DNA of 64,000 bases from Ignavibacteria bacterium (GCA_017302895.1 JAFLBV010000001.1:682001-746000); one strand, 5' to 3'. Positions 34,755 through 44,565 are shown, numbered from the stretch's first letter. Program-made: numbers and translations. The notes: generated by a model from the sequence alone, not told the origin.

Positions 34755-36746
34755 ATGAATCTTGCAACCAGACTGGTAGCATTAGTACTTATTACCACCT
34801 CTATTTTTGCTCAGGAAAAAAGAGGATATGAATATTGTGCTGAAAAAAGACACAACAGCAATTCTCAGTCACTCCTTAAGTATGCATCTGTTTCGGAGAT
34901 TAAACATTCATTCGATGTGTTGAACTACTCTCTCGATCTTGATATTTATAACTGTTTCATATCCCCCTATTCAAAAGCGTATACGGGAAGTGTCGTCATT
35001 AAATTTGCCGTTGATTCAACATTGAACAGCATCACTCTGAACGCTGTGAACACTTCAATTCAGGTGGATTCCGTTTCCATGGCAGGTACTGCTTTTACAC
35101 ACGCCTCCAATTTACTTAATATTACACTCGACAGAACTTATCAACCAGGTGACACAACTGAAGTTAAGGTTTATTACAAACACAAAAATGTCTCTGACGG
35201 GGCATTTTATGCGAGTGGAGGGACTGTCTTTACCGATGCTGAACCAGAGGGTGCCCGGAAATGGTTTCCCTGCTACGACAGACCTTCCGACAAAGCAACC
35301 GTGGATATTACAACCAGAGTGCCGGTTACCGTTAAACTTGGTTCCAACGGTTTGTTAAAGGATTCTGTAAATACAGGTAACGAAATTTATTACCGTTGGG
35401 TAAGCAGAGACCCTGTGGCTACATATCTTGTGGTGCTTTCTGCCAGAGTAAACTATCAGTTGATTATCCTGACCTGGGTTGATCCTGTTTCGGGTGATAC
35501 AATACCCGTAAGACTTTATGCGAACCCGGGCGAGACCGTTTCTTCCAATATCAGAACAGCCATATTAAATCAGTTTGATGGCTTTGCGGGAAGTTACGGC
35601 CCCTATCCTTTCGAGAAGAACGGGTATGCCACTCTGAATTCGCAGTTTACATGGGGGGGGATGGAAAACCAGACCCTGACCTCCCTCTGTTCAGGCTGCT
35701 GGTCGGAAAACCTGATAGCTCACGAATTTGCGCACCAGTGGTTCGGCGACATGATAAGTCCCTCAACCTGGGCGGATATATTCCTGAACGAAGGGTTTGC
35801 AACCTTCTCCGAAGCTGTCTGGGAAGAAGTGAAGACCGGTGGAAGTTACGATGCATTTAAAAACATGATTTTAAATGACGCAAATCAATATAAAAACTCA
35901 AACCCCGGCTGGCCCATCTATAACCCGTCATGGGCAGTGGTTACTCCCGATGTGAACACTCTTTTTAACACTGCAATCACCTACTCAAAAGGTTCATGTG
36001 TGCTTGCGATGGCAAGATATGTGATGGGTTCCGACAGTTTCTTCTCTGCTATAAAGTCATATACTTCAGATCCGCGCTACCGCTACAGAAGTTGCAGCAT
36101 CCCTGAGTTTATTCAGAAGATGAGCGATGCATACGGACAGGACATGTCATGGTTCTTTGAACAGTGGCTCTACAATCCGAATCACGCGATTTACGCCAAC
36201 ACTTATTCAATTTATTCGCCTGTCCATGGCTCCTGGTTAGTAAACTTCACAGCAAGACAGACACAAACAAACACCGTGTTCTTCAAAATGCCCATCGAAC
36301 TTAAAATCTTTTTTGCCGATGGTGGAGATACCACAGTCCGGGTGTTTAATGATGAGAACAGCCAATTGTTCTCATTCAACTTTACAAGACAACCGGTATC
36401 GCTGATGTTTGATCCGAATAATGAGATTGTTCTAAAAGTTGCTTCGACCGTGGTTTCTGTGGAAAATGAGGATGCTGTACCGGTAGAGATGATTTTACAC
36501 GCCAACTATCCAAATCCTTTTAATCCGGAAACTAAAATCAAGTTTTCCCTGCCCGATGACGGTTACTTGACTCTGTCTGTTTTCAATACGAATGGTGAAG
36601 AAGTGGCTGTGTTGGCAAAAGGGGATTATTCCGCGGGAAGCCATGAAATAAGCTTTTTTGCCGGGAATCTTCCGAGTGGTGTTTATTTCGCCGTTCTGAA
36701 TTCAGGTGGAAAAACACTAAGGCAAAAAATGCTTCTTTTGAAGTAA
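34755..36746 (+). CDS. Secreted M1-family aminopeptidase with T9SS sorting domain
   Basis: 663 residues. A signal peptide (MNLATRLVALVLITTSIFAQ) is followed by an N-terminal beta domain and the M1 catalytic domain with G-G-M-E-N-Q near residue 302, zinc motif H-E-F-A-H-Q near 322 and N-E-G-F-A carrying the third zinc-ligand Glu near 346; a Tyr near 408 (A-I-T-Y-S-K-G) fits the transition-state residue. The last 80 residues are a T9SS type A sorting domain (N-Y-P-N-P-F-N-P; final Q-K-M-L-L-L-K). It would trim N-terminal residues of peptides outside the cell. Shorter than ERAP-type M1 enzymes because the C-terminal helical domain is replaced by the sorting domain. Confidence 0.95.
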   Translation: MNLATRLVALVLITTSIFAQEKRGYEYCAEKRHNSNSQSLLKYASVSEIKHSFDVLNYSLDLDIYNCFISPYSKAYTGSVVIKFAVDSTLNSITLNAVNTSIQVDSVSMAGTAFTHASNLLNITLDRTYQPGDTTEVKVYYKHKNVSDGAFYASGGTVFTDAEPEGARKWFPCYDRPSDKATVDITTRVPVTVKLGSNGLLKDSVNTGNEIYYRWVSRDPVATYLVVLSARVNYQLIILTWVDPVSGDTIPVRLYANPGETVSSNIRTAILNQFDGFAGSYGPYPFEKNGYATLNSQFTWGGMENQTLTSLCSGCWSENLIAHEFAHQWFGDMISPSTWADIFLNEGFATFSEAVWEEVKTGGSYDAFKNMILNDANQYKNSNPGWPIYNPSWAVVTPDVNTLFNTAITYSKGSCVLAMARYVMGSDSFFSAIKSYTSDPRYRYRSCSIPEFIQKMSDAYGQDMSWFFEQWLYNPNHAIYANTYSIYSPVHGSWLVNFTARQTQTNTVFFKMPIELKIFFADGGDTTVRVFNDENSQLFSFNFTRQPVSLMFDPNNEIVLKVASTVVSVENEDAVPVEMILHANYPNPFNPETKIKFSLPDDGYLTLSVFNTNGEEVAVLAKGDYSAGSHEISFFAGNLPSGVYFAVLNSGGKTLRQKMLLLK

Positions 36747-36820
36747 ATTGAACTTTTTTGCCCGTTTTAATGTATTTTATAGTAATCTCGAAGAGATTTG
36801 ATCATAATTAGAGGTAAGAA

Positions 36821-37666
36821 ATGAATACGATAAAAACAGTAATCTTTATGTCGGTACTAACCGTTTTGGTGGTACTTGCAGGTAATCTGATCGGTGGACA
36901 AACAGGCATGTTTTTCGCTTTTCTCTTTGCCGTTGTGATGAATTTCGGAAGTTACTGGTTCTCAGATAAAATAGTGCTTAAAATGTACGGTGCGATTGAA
37001 GTAGACCGCAGTCAGTCACCGTACCTGTTTGACATGGTTGAAAGACTTGCTCAAAAAGCTCAGATACCAATGCCTAAATTGTATGTAATTAACGATGCTA
37101 CCCCAAATGCTTTCGCTACAGGGAGAAATCCAAATCATGCTGCGGTGGCAGTAACATCGGGAATTACAGGACTGCTTAGCAACAGTGAGCTCGAGGGTGT
37201 GATAGCCCACGAACTGGCTCACATCAAAAACCGTGATATACTGATTGGAGCAGTTGCGTCAACCTTTGCAGGAGCGATAACTATGCTCGCAAACATGGCA
37301 CAATGGGCTATGATCTTTGGTGGAAGGGATGATGAGGATAACAGTCTCATCGGCTCTTTGGTTCTGATAATTGTAGCTCCAATTGCAGCCACGATGTTGC
37401 AGCTTGCAATATCACGATCAAGAGAATATATTGCTGATGCTTCGGGAGCAAAAATCTCCGGGAATCCTCTTGGACTTGCTTCGGCTCTTCAGAAACTGTC
37501 GGAATACAATTCCCAAAAATCCGTGGATGCTGCCGGACCTGCCACAGCTCACATGTTTATTGTGAATCCTCTGCGTGGGGGCGGGATAACAAAACTGTTT
37601 TCGACACACCCTCCAATTGAAGAGAGAGTTAAAAAACTGCAGGAAATTGCTGCCGGCAGAGCTTAA
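36821..37666 (+). CDS. htpX: Membrane zinc protease HtpX
   Basis: 281 residues, usual length. M48B metalloprotease of the inner membrane that removes damaged membrane proteins together with FtsH. Two N-terminal helices, then [10 protein letters not shown] near residue 130 (zinc ligands and catalytic Glu), two more helices, and the third zinc ligand Glu in [12 protein letters not shown] lies before the ATG. The next gene starts four bases after the stop. Confidence 0.97.
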   Translation: MNTIKTVIFMSVLTVLVVLAGNLIGGQTGMFFAFLFAVVMNFGSYWFSDKIVLKMYGAIEVDRSQSPYLFDMVERLAQKAQIPMPKLYVINDATPNAFATGRNPNHAAVAVTSGITGLLSNSELEGVIAHELAHIKNRDILIGAVASTFAGAITMLANMAQWAMIFGGRDDEDNSLIGSLVLIIVAPIAATMLQLAISRSREYIADASGAKISGNPLGLASALQKLSEYNSQKSVDAAGPATAHMFIVNPLRGGGITKLFSTHPPIEERVKKLQEIAAGRA

Positions 37667-37670
37667 TCAG

Positions 37671-38234
37671 ATGAAAAAATCAATTTTTGTAATTGTTGCG
37701 TTCCTTTTTGTTACTCAGATTAGTGGGCAAACACCCACTAATCTGCATGTTTTTGAAAGTCTTACCGGTGTAGCCTCCACATTTATATCCGCCAACTTTT
37801 TTCCGGGCGACCGTATTCCCTCTGCATCTCTTGAACTTCCGGGCGATTATAAAGTATTAAGTGCATCCTTTCGTAAAAATCTGACTGATAATGGTATCAT
37901 GCTTGTATCCGGGAACGCTGCTGCGGTTATCACATTAAAAAATGCTGCTGTAACATACAGTCCCCCCTTTACAAAAAATTTTCTGGGAGACTATTTTACA
38001 GAGCGTACTGCCTTTATTTCGGGTGATATGGGTTCTTCCGAAACAAAATTTCGTTTTGAAACAGTTGATACAATAAAACTTTCTGAAGTAAAAGAACTTG
38101 AAAACAGGGGTCTGCCTTTCACAATGTCCGATATACCAAAAGAACCTTTTTGGGGCAGTTTTACAAACATTGCGATAGCTGCCGGTGCAACTGTTCTGGC
38201 TGTAATTCTCTTTTTCACAGTAAGAACAAACTGA
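37671..38234 (+). CDS. Hypothetical exported membrane-anchored protein
   Basis: 187 residues from ATG 37671. An in-frame start at 37617 lies inside htpX and is rejected. Signal-like N-terminus MKKSIFVIVAFLFVTQISGQ, a polar beta-rich middle and a C-terminal membrane helix (residues about 162-183) followed by V-R-T-N. Probably periplasmic with a C-terminal anchor. No family was recognised. Four bases separate it from htpX, so it is likely co-transcribed and may work with it in envelope quality control. Confidence 0.75.
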   Translation: MKKSIFVIVAFLFVTQISGQTPTNLHVFESLTGVASTFISANFFPGDRIPSASLELPGDYKVLSASFRKNLTDNGIMLVSGNAAAVITLKNAAVTYSPPFTKNFLGDYFTERTAFISGDMGSSETKFRFETVDTIKLSEVKELENRGLPFTMSDIPKEPFWGSFTNIAIAAGATVLAVILFFTVRTN

Positions 38235-38380
38235 TTTCAAAACCCTTTCAAATATCCCGTGTCGGACTTGAAACTAAACATCCAACACATAATTTTACCG
38301 TCTAAACCATTCTTTTCTGACTGAATTATCCTTTTTTTGTAGTTTTGTGCCTTATTTAATCACTCATTCCGGGCATCAAA

Positions 38381-40786
38381 ATGAAGAAAACACTTCTTTT
38401 ATCTGCAGTTCTTTTTTTATCGTGCACACAGATTTTTGCACAGACCGACAACCTTTCCTTTTTTTCCAGAAATAACATATCGTTCACTTCTCCCGGTGCT
38501 ATGGGTTACAGTCTTTACGGTTATGATAATCCTGCATTTTTATCAGCTTACAGGGGAAATGATCTCACTCTTTTTGGTGCTGCGCCTGTAAAAGATGCGA
38601 ATTTTTCCAGATGGGGATTTGTTTCGGCCTCTCCAAATTTCGGTTTTTACTTTAATGAAGAGAAAAGGAATGACAGAAAAATAAACGACTATGGAATAAA
38701 TTTCTCCGTTGGTGATGAAAGGTTCGGCATAGGTGCCGGATACGGTTGGTCCAATGGCGAGAGATCGTTTTTCGGCAGACAAAATTTTTGGCAAACAGGT
38801 GTGTTCTACAGACCTGTCAGACAGATTTCCCTTTCAGCTTTGGGAGTTTATCCCGAGAACAGCGATCTTAACGAGTGGGTTTTTTCTTTGGCAGTTCGTC
38901 CGACAGGCAACGAACTGGTATCAGGCTTCTTTGATTACATAGTTCAAAAAGAAGACAACCCTTTAAAAAACAGGTGGGCAGCCGGGGTTGCTGTTGAACC
39001 TCTTCCCGGTCTCAGGGCAGTATTCAGATATTTCGAAAACAAAAGCATGACCGTAGGTCTGCAGGTAGGTCTCGGCAATATTTCCATTTTCAGTCAGAGT
39101 CATCTCGCTGAAGGAAGCGGAGTCGGTTATCAGACATACGGTATACGATTTGGCTCTTACGACAGAAACCTGATTGACATCACAAAGAAAAATATGGTAG
39201 CTTACTCAAACATGTTTGGCGGGTTGAAATATCAAAAATATAAATTGTTTGATGGCTCAAACACCTTGTTGAATGCACTTCAGGATATTGAAAATGTAAA
39301 GGACAATCCCGCATACAAGGGAATTATTCTTAACATGTCGGGGGCAAACATAAACAAGGAAATGCTTTGGGAACTTCGGGAACGCCTCAAAGACTTGAAA
39401 AAACAGGGGAAAAAAGTATTGATTTATATCGACGGTGGAGGATTCGATCTCTACCATTTTGCATCAGTCGCCGACAAAATAGTGATTGACCCCGTCTCAC
39501 TGATCAATCTTCCGGGATACTCTATCAGTAAAACCTATATGAAAGGTACACTCGACAAGCTTGGAATAGGGGTTGAGGAATGGAGATTTTTCAAATATAA
39601 ATCTGCGTTTGAAACTGTTGCACGCGACAAGGGAAGTGATGCCGATAAAGAGCAGAGACAGGCTCTCATTGATGATTTCTATGAACTGGCAAAACAGGAT
39701 ATTATAACTTCCCGACCCGGGCTTGCCTCTTCATTCGATAATATTGTGAATAATAAGGTTTTAATCGATTCTGAAGGAGCAGTGGCGGCCGGGCTCGTGG
39801 ATACAATTGCCCGCTACGACGATTTGCCTAAAATATTTGAGTCGATGATTCAGTCAGGTATAAGTGTTACAAATATTTCCGCTGCAGGAAACAACAAAAT
39901 CTACGATGACAGATATTGGGGAAAGAAAAGCAAAATAGCAATTATCTATGTAATCGGTGCCTGCGCAATGGATGAAGGCATAAATGCCAGAAGTCTCATA
40001 AATGATGTCAGAGCTGCCGCAGCCAACAGAGATGTGAAGGCAATCGTACTTAGAGTTGATTCCCCCGGAGGTGACGGAAAAGCTTCAGACTATATAGCAG
40101 AAGGATTGAAGAAGTATGCTTCGCACAAGCCGGTTATAGTTTCTCAGGGCTCTGTGGCTGCTTCGGGTGGTTACTGGCTCTCAATGTATGCTGACACCAT
40201 TTTAGCCGCTCCAAACACAATCACAGGCTCTATAGGAGTGATTGGCGGATGGTATTACAACAAGGGTTTCTCGGACCTCACCGGTTTGACGAGCGATCAG
40301 GTTCAAAAAGGTGACAGAGCTGATTTGTTTTCCGGGGTGACTATTCCTTTGCTCGGTGTAACAATACCCTCCAGGAACCTTACTTCTGAAGAAAAGGACA
40401 AAGTTAAAGAATACTTTATGAACAACTATGAGTTGTTCAAGAAAAAAGTTGCAACTGGCAGAAAAATGAGCGTTGATGAGGTCGAGAAACTTGCTCAGGG
40501 AAGAGTCTGGTCAGGAATTGACGGGTCTAAAAACGGGCTGGTGGATGTTCTCGGCGGTCTCGATGATGCCATAAAAATTGCTGCTTCAAAGGCCGGACTT
40601 GATGAATATGAAATAGTGGAATATCCTAATCAACCGTGGTTTGATCTTGGGAAATTACTCGGTATTCCTTCAATTCCTTCGCTCGAGAGTTCGGAAATGA
40701 TAAAAGACCTGAAATTCAGATTAAAGAATAATGGAGTTCCCTTGTTTCTTATTCCTGATGAATTCCGTGAAGTCCCGGAACCTTAG
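38381..40786 (+). CDS. sppA: Signal peptide peptidase SppA with N-terminal outer-membrane-barrel-like domain
   Basis: 801 residues. After a signal peptide (ending F-A-Q) the first about 275 residues look like a transmembrane beta-barrel of the PorV/FadL-like kind found in Bacteroidota (repeated alternating aromatic and polar strands; F-T-S-P-G-A-M-G near 38; G-F-Y-F-N-E-E-K). Two S49 domains follow (about 280-480 and 515-750). The catalytic Lys is probably in F-K-Y-K-S-A near 407 and the Ser in V-A-A-S-G-G-Y-W near 595. G-S-I-G-V-I-G-G and P-G-G-D-G-K are further S49 features. Standard SppA is inner-membrane anchored; this fusion would place it at the outer membrane. Single gene. Confidence 0.88.
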   Translation: MKKTLLLSAVLFLSCTQIFAQTDNLSFFSRNNISFTSPGAMGYSLYGYDNPAFLSAYRGNDLTLFGAAPVKDANFSRWGFVSASPNFGFYFNEEKRNDRKINDYGINFSVGDERFGIGAGYGWSNGERSFFGRQNFWQTGVFYRPVRQISLSALGVYPENSDLNEWVFSLAVRPTGNELVSGFFDYIVQKEDNPLKNRWAAGVAVEPLPGLRAVFRYFENKSMTVGLQVGLGNISIFSQSHLAEGSGVGYQTYGIRFGSYDRNLIDITKKNMVAYSNMFGGLKYQKYKLFDGSNTLLNALQDIENVKDNPAYKGIILNMSGANINKEMLWELRERLKDLKKQGKKVLIYIDGGGFDLYHFASVADKIVIDPVSLINLPGYSISKTYMKGTLDKLGIGVEEWRFFKYKSAFETVARDKGSDADKEQRQALIDDFYELAKQDIITSRPGLASSFDNIVNNKVLIDSEGAVAAGLVDTIARYDDLPKIFESMIQSGISVTNISAAGNNKIYDDRYWGKKSKIAIIYVIGACAMDEGINARSLINDVRAAAANRDVKAIVLRVDSPGGDGKASDYIAEGLKKYASHKPVIVSQGSVAASGGYWLSMYADTILAAPNTITGSIGVIGGWYYNKGFSDLTGLTSDQVQKGDRADLFSGVTIPLLGVTIPSRNLTSEEKDKVKEYFMNNYELFKKKVATGRKMSVDEVEKLAQGRVWSGIDGSKNGLVDVLGGLDDAIKIAASKAGLDEYEIVEYPNQPWFDLGKLLGIPSIPSLESSEMIKDLKFRLKNNGVPLFLIPDEFREVPEP

Positions 40787-40807
40787 CTTATAATTAAAAT
40801 TAAACCA

Positions 40808-40846
40808 GGGTCTCGTCCGAATTATTCCGGGTGAGACCCTTTTTTC
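40808..40846 (+). terminator. Rho-independent terminator of sppA
   Basis: GGGTCTC (40808-40814) pairs with GAGACCC (40833-40839), followed by a T-run. It lies between convergent genes. Confidence 0.9.
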
Positions 40847-40848
40847 AT

Positions 40849-41841
40849 TTAAAACATTCTAAAAACAAGATATATTACCATTGCAAAAACTGCGGTTACA
40901 GGAATGGTCAAAACCCATGCCCAAAGTAACTCGTAAGTAACCTGCCATTTTACGGCACTCAGTCTTTTTGTTATTCCCGCACCTATTATACTACCGGTGA
41001 TCGTATGAGTGGTACTGACAGGAATACCAAATAATGCCGTTCCAAAAAGAGTCATGGCGCCCGCTGTTTCTGCAGTAAAACCTTCAAAGGGTCTTAATTT
41101 AGTAATTTTTTGTCCCATGGTTTTTACTATTCTCCAGCCTCCAGACAAAGTTCCCAGGGCAATTGCCGCGTGACAGGCCAAAACCACCCAAAGGGGTATT
41201 TCATCTTTGGATCCCAGATATCCGGTTGTTACAAGCGCCATAAAAATAACACCCATCATCTTCTGTGCATCGTTCGATCCGTGACCCAGACTGTATGCCG
41301 CAGATGAAAGCAACTGAAGTTTTCTGAACAGTTTATCCACTTTTCTCGGTGATATGTTTCTGCAAAGATATAAAACGAGGAGAGAAAAGAAATAGGCTGT
41401 GAAAATACCGATCATTGGTGCTACAAAAATAAAAACTATAATTTTCAGCACTTCCGATCCAAAGATAGCTGCAAATCCTCCTTTGACAATTGCAGCCCCG
41501 ACCAGTCCCCCAATCATCGTATGCGACGAACTCGAGGGAATTCCCAGCCACCATGTTAGCAGATTCCAGATGATCGCCGCTGTGAGCCCGCTGCCTATGA
41601 CGGTGAGATCGACAACATCGTGCTCGATGATTCCTTTACCTATGGTGTTTGCCACATGAAGCCCGAGGATAAGAAATGCAACAAAATTAAAGAAGGCTGC
41701 CCACATAACAGCATATCTTGGAGAGAGGACTCTGGTGGAAACCACTGTTGCTATGGAATTGGCGGCATCATGAAATCCGTTTATGAAATCAAATGCCAAA
41801 GCCAGAAAAACAATAAATATCAGTGAAAAAGGGATATCCAC
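40849..41841 (-). CDS. Inorganic phosphate transporter, PiT family
   Basis: 330 residues with about ten membrane segments. Phosphate (metal-phosphate) symporter of the inner membrane. Both PiT signature halves are visible: D-F-I-N-G-F-H-D-A-A-N-S-I-A-T near residue 18 and G-H-G-S-N-D-A-Q-K near 188. The start is GTG with AAGGA nine bases upstream. It lies 30 bases downstream of the DUF47 gene, the usual two-gene arrangement; the DUF47 protein is a PhoU-like regulator of the transporter. Confidence 0.96.
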   Translation of the reverse strand: MDIPFSLIFIVFLALAFDFINGFHDAANSIATVVSTRVLSPRYAVMWAAFFNFVAFLILGLHVANTIGKGIIEHDVVDLTVIGSGLTAAIIWNLLTWWLGIPSSSSHTMIGGLVGAAIVKGGFAAIFGSEVLKIIVFIFVAPMIGIFTAYFFSLLVLYLCRNISPRKVDKLFRKLQLLSSAAYSLGHGSNDAQKMMGVIFMALVTTGYLGSKDEIPLWVVLACHAAIALGTLSGGWRIVKTMGQKITKLRPFEGFTAETAGAMTLFGTALFGIPVSTTHTITGSIIGAGITKRLSAVKWQVTYELLWAWVLTIPVTAVFAMVIYLVFRMF

Positions 41842-41871
41842 AAATCTTTTCCTTATAAACAGATTAAAATA

Positions 41872-42498
41872 TTATGAATTCTTGATCAGTATGGATCTGA
41901 TAACATTTACGCATGCCTGACATTTATCCGCAGCTTTTTCCAGTTGATCGAGTACTGCTTTGTTTTTTATTATTTCTATCGCATTTGCATTTGCATTTTC
42001 GTCATAAAACATCGCCTTCAGAGAATCTCTGTATATTTTATCAGCATCTGATTCAAGACTTCTTATCTCTTCGAGCTGGGTATGGTCGTGTTCATTTTTT
42101 TCGAGTTTATTCAACACCTGTTGCAAAAGGAGTACCTGCTTGTAGATAATCTGGGCAATCTCACCGGCACCGGCCACTTTTTTCTTTACATTGTATGTGT
42201 TTACTCGAATTGTAACCGAAAGAAGAATTTCACTGATATCTTCTATTTTCTTTACGAGAGCAAAAATATCTTCGCGGTCAAATGGAGTAATAAAAGTTTC
42301 ATCGAGTTTCTTTATCGTTTTGGTGGCAATTTCGTCACACTGTTTTTCCAATGGTTTCAACTGAGTAAACATATCAGTATCATATTCCTCAGAAGAGAAA
42401 AAGTCGGCTGATATTTTTCCCATGTGAGCAACGATGTCAATCATCGAAATGAAGTTTGAAAAATATAACTCTTCTTTGGGTAAAAATTTCTTAAACAT
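41872..42498 (-). CDS. DUF47 / PhoU-like phosphate transport regulator
   Basis: 208 residues, almost entirely helical, cytosolic. F-L-P-K-E-E-L-Y-F near the start and repeated acidic E-x-x-x-D patterns (P-L-E-K-Q-C-D-E-I, L-E-S-D-A-D-K-I-Y) fit the DUF47 family, PhoU-fold proteins with metal-binding acidic clusters that pair with PiT transporters. First gene of the two-gene unit with the PiT transporter. Confidence 0.93.
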   Translation of the reverse strand: MFKKFLPKEELYFSNFISMIDIVAHMGKISADFFSSEEYDTDMFTQLKPLEKQCDEIATKTIKKLDETFITPFDREDIFALVKKIEDISEILLSVTIRVNTYNVKKKVAGAGEIAQIIYKQVLLLQQVLNKLEKNEHDHTQLEEIRSLESDADKIYRDSLKAMFYDENANANAIEIIKNKAVLDQLEKAADKCQACVNVIRSILIKNS

Positions 42499-42818
42499 AT
42501 TTTTTCCGGAAAATTAAAAATTATACATGTAAAAATGTGATATTTTTACAATCGAATCGATAAAATACTTTTCTGCTCTTCACTTCACACCCCGAATAAA
42601 TATATAAATATTACTTTATTTTAAATCTATAATGTATATGTATTCGTGTTGATATGTTGATATCTGTGTTAACATGTTGAAAAAAAAGAAGTTGGGAAGC
42701 AAGTTAAAGGAGATTCCGGGTGGATAAAAGATTTGATAAAAAAAGGTTGCCAACACTGTGTTGACAAGCATGACTTATTAACAAGATAATTCATGCTTAT
42801 CAACACTTAAATAACAAG
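42499..42818. other. Intergenic region between dnaA and the phosphate uptake unit
   Basis: 320 AT-rich bases. It contains DnaA-box-like sites and a 16-bp inverted repeat (separate entry). No gene or clear promoter was found, though the DUF47 promoter must lie at the left side. Confidence 0.6.
42758..42806. repeat. 16-bp inverted repeat carrying DnaA-box-like sequences, downstream of dnaA
   Basis: GTGTTGACAAGCATGA (42758-42773) and TCATGCTTATCAACAC (42791-42806) match with one mismatch, spacer 17. The right arm contains TTATCAACA, the left arm its variant TTGTCAACA in the opposite orientation. It overlaps a second palindrome CAACAC-T-GTGTTG (42751-42763). There is no T-run, so it is not an ordinary terminator. 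Confidence 0.75.
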
Positions 42819-44228
42819 TTATGAACACAGCAATTCAATCTTGTTTTTAATCTCTTCGATCATCTCTTTCGAGCGGGTGCTGGTGTTCACCTGGTTTTCA
42901 ATTTCTGTGACAGCATGAATTACTGTTGAGTGGTCTCTGCCTCCGAAGTGAAGTCCTATCATCTTAAGAGTTGAATTTGTCATCATTTTCGAAAGATACA
43001 TCGCTATTTGACGGGCTTCAACTATCTCCTGCTTTCTTGTTTTATCCCTTATTTTCTTTTCATCAACTTTAAGGTGTTCGCAAACCACTTTGGTAATTAC
43101 ATCAATACCGATATTCACCTTTTTTGTGGTGGAAATTTCTCTTACAACTTTTTTGACCAGGTCAAAATTGATATCTGAATAACCAAAAGAGATTTTAGCC
43201 AGCAGTTTCAGCAATACACCTTCGAGTTCTCGGATATTAGATGTGATGTGGGTGGCAATATAATCGAGCATATCCCCTGTCAACCGGATATTATAACTGT
43301 CAGCTTTTTTATTAAGGATGGCAAGTCTCGTTTCAAAATCAGGTGGCTGAACATCGGTGGTCAGTCCCCAGTTAAATCTTGAGATAAGTCTGTCGTTTAT
43401 CCCGATTAAATCTTTTGGAGGTCTGTCGCTCGTGAGTACAATTTGTTTTCCCGACTGGTGCAGGGTATTAAAAATGAGGAAAAACTCATCGAGGGTTTTT
43501 TCCTTTCCGGCAAGGAACTGAATATCGTCGATAATTAAAACATCAAGTTTTTGAAATTGTCCTGTGAACTGCTGTTTTTTATTTTCCTGAATTGCCTCCA
43601 CAAATTTTACCGTGAAACGGTCAGCAGAAATATAGTGTACTCTCTTCGATCTGTCTTTTTGCATGACAGCGTTGCCAATGGCATGAATGAGATGTGTTTT
43701 ACCGAGTCCCACACCCCCGTAAATAAAGAGGGGATTAAAGGAAGTGCCGCCCGGGTTTTCACCAATGGCGTAGGCAGCAGCTCTGGCAAGCTGGTTCGAT
43801 TCACCTTTGATGAAATTATCAAAAGTGTATTTGTTGTTTATGTTCGACTCGAAATATTCGTCATCCTCTTCCTGAACAAGGGAGGAGGGATCAACCATAA
43901 TTCTTTGAGCAGGTTGCTGAGTATGCATAAAGGGTTCTTTGGTCTCTTCGTTTACAATAACATAATCAATCAACCCGTTCTCTCCCAGCACATCCTTCAC
44001 ACTTTTGTTAATGTGAGAATTGTAGCGTTCGGCTATCCAGTCGTAGAAAAAATTATTGGGTAATTGTATAGTTAAAGAATCACCTTTTAAGGCGATTGGC
44101 TTGATCGGCAGGAACCAGGTATTAAAGGTCATTGCCGGAACAAGGGGTTTTATCTGTTCAAGACATTCTCTCCATACAGAATCTGCATCCCGGGGGGTGC
44201 TGTGTGCAGAAGTTTGAGAATTTAGCAT
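42819..44228 (-). CDS. dnaA: Chromosomal replication initiator DnaA
   Basis: 469 residues. Binds DnaA boxes, forms an ATP-dependent filament and opens the origin. Domain I (about 15-85, V-W-R-E-C-L-E-Q-I-K), linker, AAA+ domain with Walker A G-G-V-G-L-G-K-T-H-L near 170, Walker B L-I-I-D-D-I-Q-F-L near 230, sensor motifs, and the C-terminal DNA-binding domain with the signature F-G-G-R-D-H-S-T-V-I-H-A near 430. It begins 4 bases from a TTATCCACA box, so autoregulation is likely. It diverges from rpmH across the proposed origin. Confidence 0.98.
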   Translation of the reverse strand: MLNSQTSAHSTPRDADSVWRECLEQIKPLVPAMTFNTWFLPIKPIALKGDSLTIQLPNNFFYDWIAERYNSHINKSVKDVLGENGLIDYVIVNEETKEPFMHTQQPAQRIMVDPSSLVQEEDDEYFESNINNKYTFDNFIKGESNQLARAAAYAIGENPGGTSFNPLFIYGGVGLGKTHLIHAIGNAVMQKDRSKRVHYISADRFTVKFVEAIQENKKQQFTGQFQKLDVLIIDDIQFLAGKEKTLDEFFLIFNTLHQSGKQIVLTSDRPPKDLIGINDRLISRFNWGLTTDVQPPDFETRLAILNKKADSYNIRLTGDMLDYIATHITSNIRELEGVLLKLLAKISFGYSDINFDLVKKVVREISTTKKVNIGIDVITKVVCEHLKVDEKKIRDKTRKQEIVEARQIAMYLSKMMTNSTLKMIGLHFGGRDHSTVIHAVTEIENQVNTSTRSKEMIEEIKNKIELLCS

Positions 44229-44403
44229 AAGTTATCCACAAATATAAGTGCTGATTTTTTAGTGAGTTACTAAATTTGGTTAATTAATTATTTAAAATGT
44301 TAACAAGTTATCAACAATGTGTAAAATCGGGTAAGTGTAATAAAATAAACTTGTTAGGGTGATTCTTCTTACACACTTGAACAATTGGTGTGGTGTGTAA
44401 ATT

Positions 44404-44431
44404 GTGAAACGGTGTGAAACCTGCGTGAAAC
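44404..44431. repeat. Helically phased GTGAAAC repeats inside oriC
   Basis: Three GTGAAAC copies at 44404, 44414 and 44425. GTGAAAC is also the right half of the parS-like sites near 60.4 kb. Probably protein-binding iterons of the origin. Confidence 0.65.
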
Positions 44432-44565
44432 TTTTTCACGCTCAAAACTTATCAACAAGTTATCCACATTTTGTTTGCAATAATTTGCAATGGAAATTTA
44501 TCAGGTTATGATAATATCAAGCAAGTGATTTTTTATAAAAAAAGAGTTTTTCAATAAAATAAAAA

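Noticed and set aside
37617..37670. Earlier start for the gene after htpX
   Set aside because: It would overlap the htpX 3' end in another frame and put 18 charged residues before a clear signal peptide.
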